A stretch of 5,550 bases of DNA from Thermoplasmatota archaeon (GTDB lineage: Archaea; Thermoplasmatota; E2; DHVEG-1): contig JALHTX010000378.1 in NCBI GenBank assembly GCA_022866015.1, positions 1 to 5,550 of the forward strand. Direction: 5' to 3'. A model generated the notes under the pieces. That model saw only the letters and a list, made by a program, of their open reading frames with translations. It was not told where the DNA came from and ran no database searches. Of the stretch, positions 5,151-5,550 are shown piece by piece. The first letter of the stretch is position 1. Every line of letters starts with the position of its first letter. The position numbers and the translations under genes were made by a program.

Positions 5151-5550
5151 ATGATTACAAAGAAGATTCAATGTCCAAAATGTGGACAAATTTTTACCTC
5201 ATCAGGTAACCCCGGCGATACGATAACAACACAATGTCCTTCTTGTGGCCTTACTGGAAGAGTTATTTTTGAGAAAACTTCTTCTTCAGATATTTCAAGT
5301 GAAAACATTGCAATAGAAGTTAATAACCTTAGAAAAGAATATGGAAGCCTAGTAGCAGTTAACAATATTTCATTTTCAGTTAAAAAAGGAGAAGTATTTG
5401 CATTTCTTGGACCTAATGGTGCTGGTAAAACAACAACTGTTGAAATGATCGAATCAATTAGACAACCAACTGCAGGTACAATCAAAATTTTAGGTAAAGA
5501 TATCAGTAAATCATTTAATCAAGTTAAAGAATATATTAGTATTCTCCCTC
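5151..5550 (+). CDS. ABC transporter ATP-binding protein with N-terminal zinc ribbon (partial, right edge)
   Basis: 133 residues are visible, and the frame runs off the right edge. Residues 8-33 form a zinc ribbon with CPKCG (C8, C11) and CPSCG (C29, C32). A serine-rich linker (about 42-52) leads to a standard ABC ATPase domain from about residue 53: VNNLRKEYG with the ATP-stacking Y64, the strand VKKGEVFAFLG, then Walker A GPNGAGKTT (K93) at 87-95. The sequence EMIESIRQPTAGTIKILGKDI follows, as in multidrug/efflux-type (CcmA/NatA-like) ATPases. The Q-loop, signature and Walker B lie beyond the window. It would energise a membrane permease, probably encoded just downstream, for export of an unknown substrate. 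Zinc-ribbon ABC ATPases of this kind are, to my knowledge, an archaeal habit; the ribbon's role is unknown. The start ATG 5151 is the only one that includes the whole ribbon. Confidence 0.92.
   Translation, partial: MITKKIQCPKCGQIFTSSGNPGDTITTQCPSCGLTGRVIFEKTSSSDISSENIAIEVNNLRKEYGSLVAVNNISFSVKKGEVFAFLGPNGAGKTTTVEMIESIRQPTAGTIKILGKDISKSFNQVKEYISILP

Noticed and set aside
5168..5485. 105-codon minus-strand frame over the ABC ATPase
   Set aside because: It is antisense to the zinc ribbon and Walker A region, which carry clear coding motifs on the plus strand.

Overview
The window looks archaeal. The evidence is an archaeal-type cofactor-independent phosphoglycerate mutase (apgM family), TATA-box-like sites at archaeal spacing upstream of several starts, an 8-base ribosome binding site (GAGGTGAT) matching the archaeal 16S tail, and an ABC-transporter ATPase that begins with a CxxC...CxxC zinc ribbon. 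The DNA is AT-rich throughout. I cannot name the lineage from sequence alone; a euryarchaeal or related AT-rich archaeon is the best guess.

Layout. Positions 1-194 (+) hold the tail of an unrecognised gene that enters from the left edge. It converges, with only 10 bases between stops, on a long minus-strand gene (205-2172) for a TPR-like protein ending in a SEC-C zinc-binding motif. Upstream of that gene, 2191-2252 contains two directly abutting hairpins, a TATA box and a strong ribosome binding site. Next come a six-helix membrane protein of unknown function (2286-3176, true start perhaps 3080), a small PD-(D/E)XK-type nuclease gene broken by an in-frame TAA (3160-3519), a doubtful 61-codon frame (3521-3706) and a 22-codon remnant-like frame (3703-3771). 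Then apgM (3776-4981) follows, all on the minus strand. A divergent promoter region (4982-5150) separates apgM from the ABC ATPase gene, which runs off the right edge (5151-5550, +).

How it fits together. The right part (apgM and the ABC ATPase) looks like chromosomal core. The left part (SEC-C/TPR protein, membrane protein, nuclease remnant, gene scraps) looks like accessory DNA. The boundary probably lies just behind the apgM stop, where a 22-codon frame begins like a protein N-terminus with a glycine-rich loop and then breaks off. From apgM to the membrane gene the minus-strand frames are packed with gaps of a few bases or overlaps. The SEC-C gene is set apart by the hairpin block and could be transcribed from its own promoter.

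The most unusual structure is the hairpin block at 2191-2252. Its larger stem has 11 consecutive pairs in the minus-strand transcript only if two G-U wobbles are allowed. This suggests, though does not prove, that it acts as RNA ahead of the SEC-C gene.
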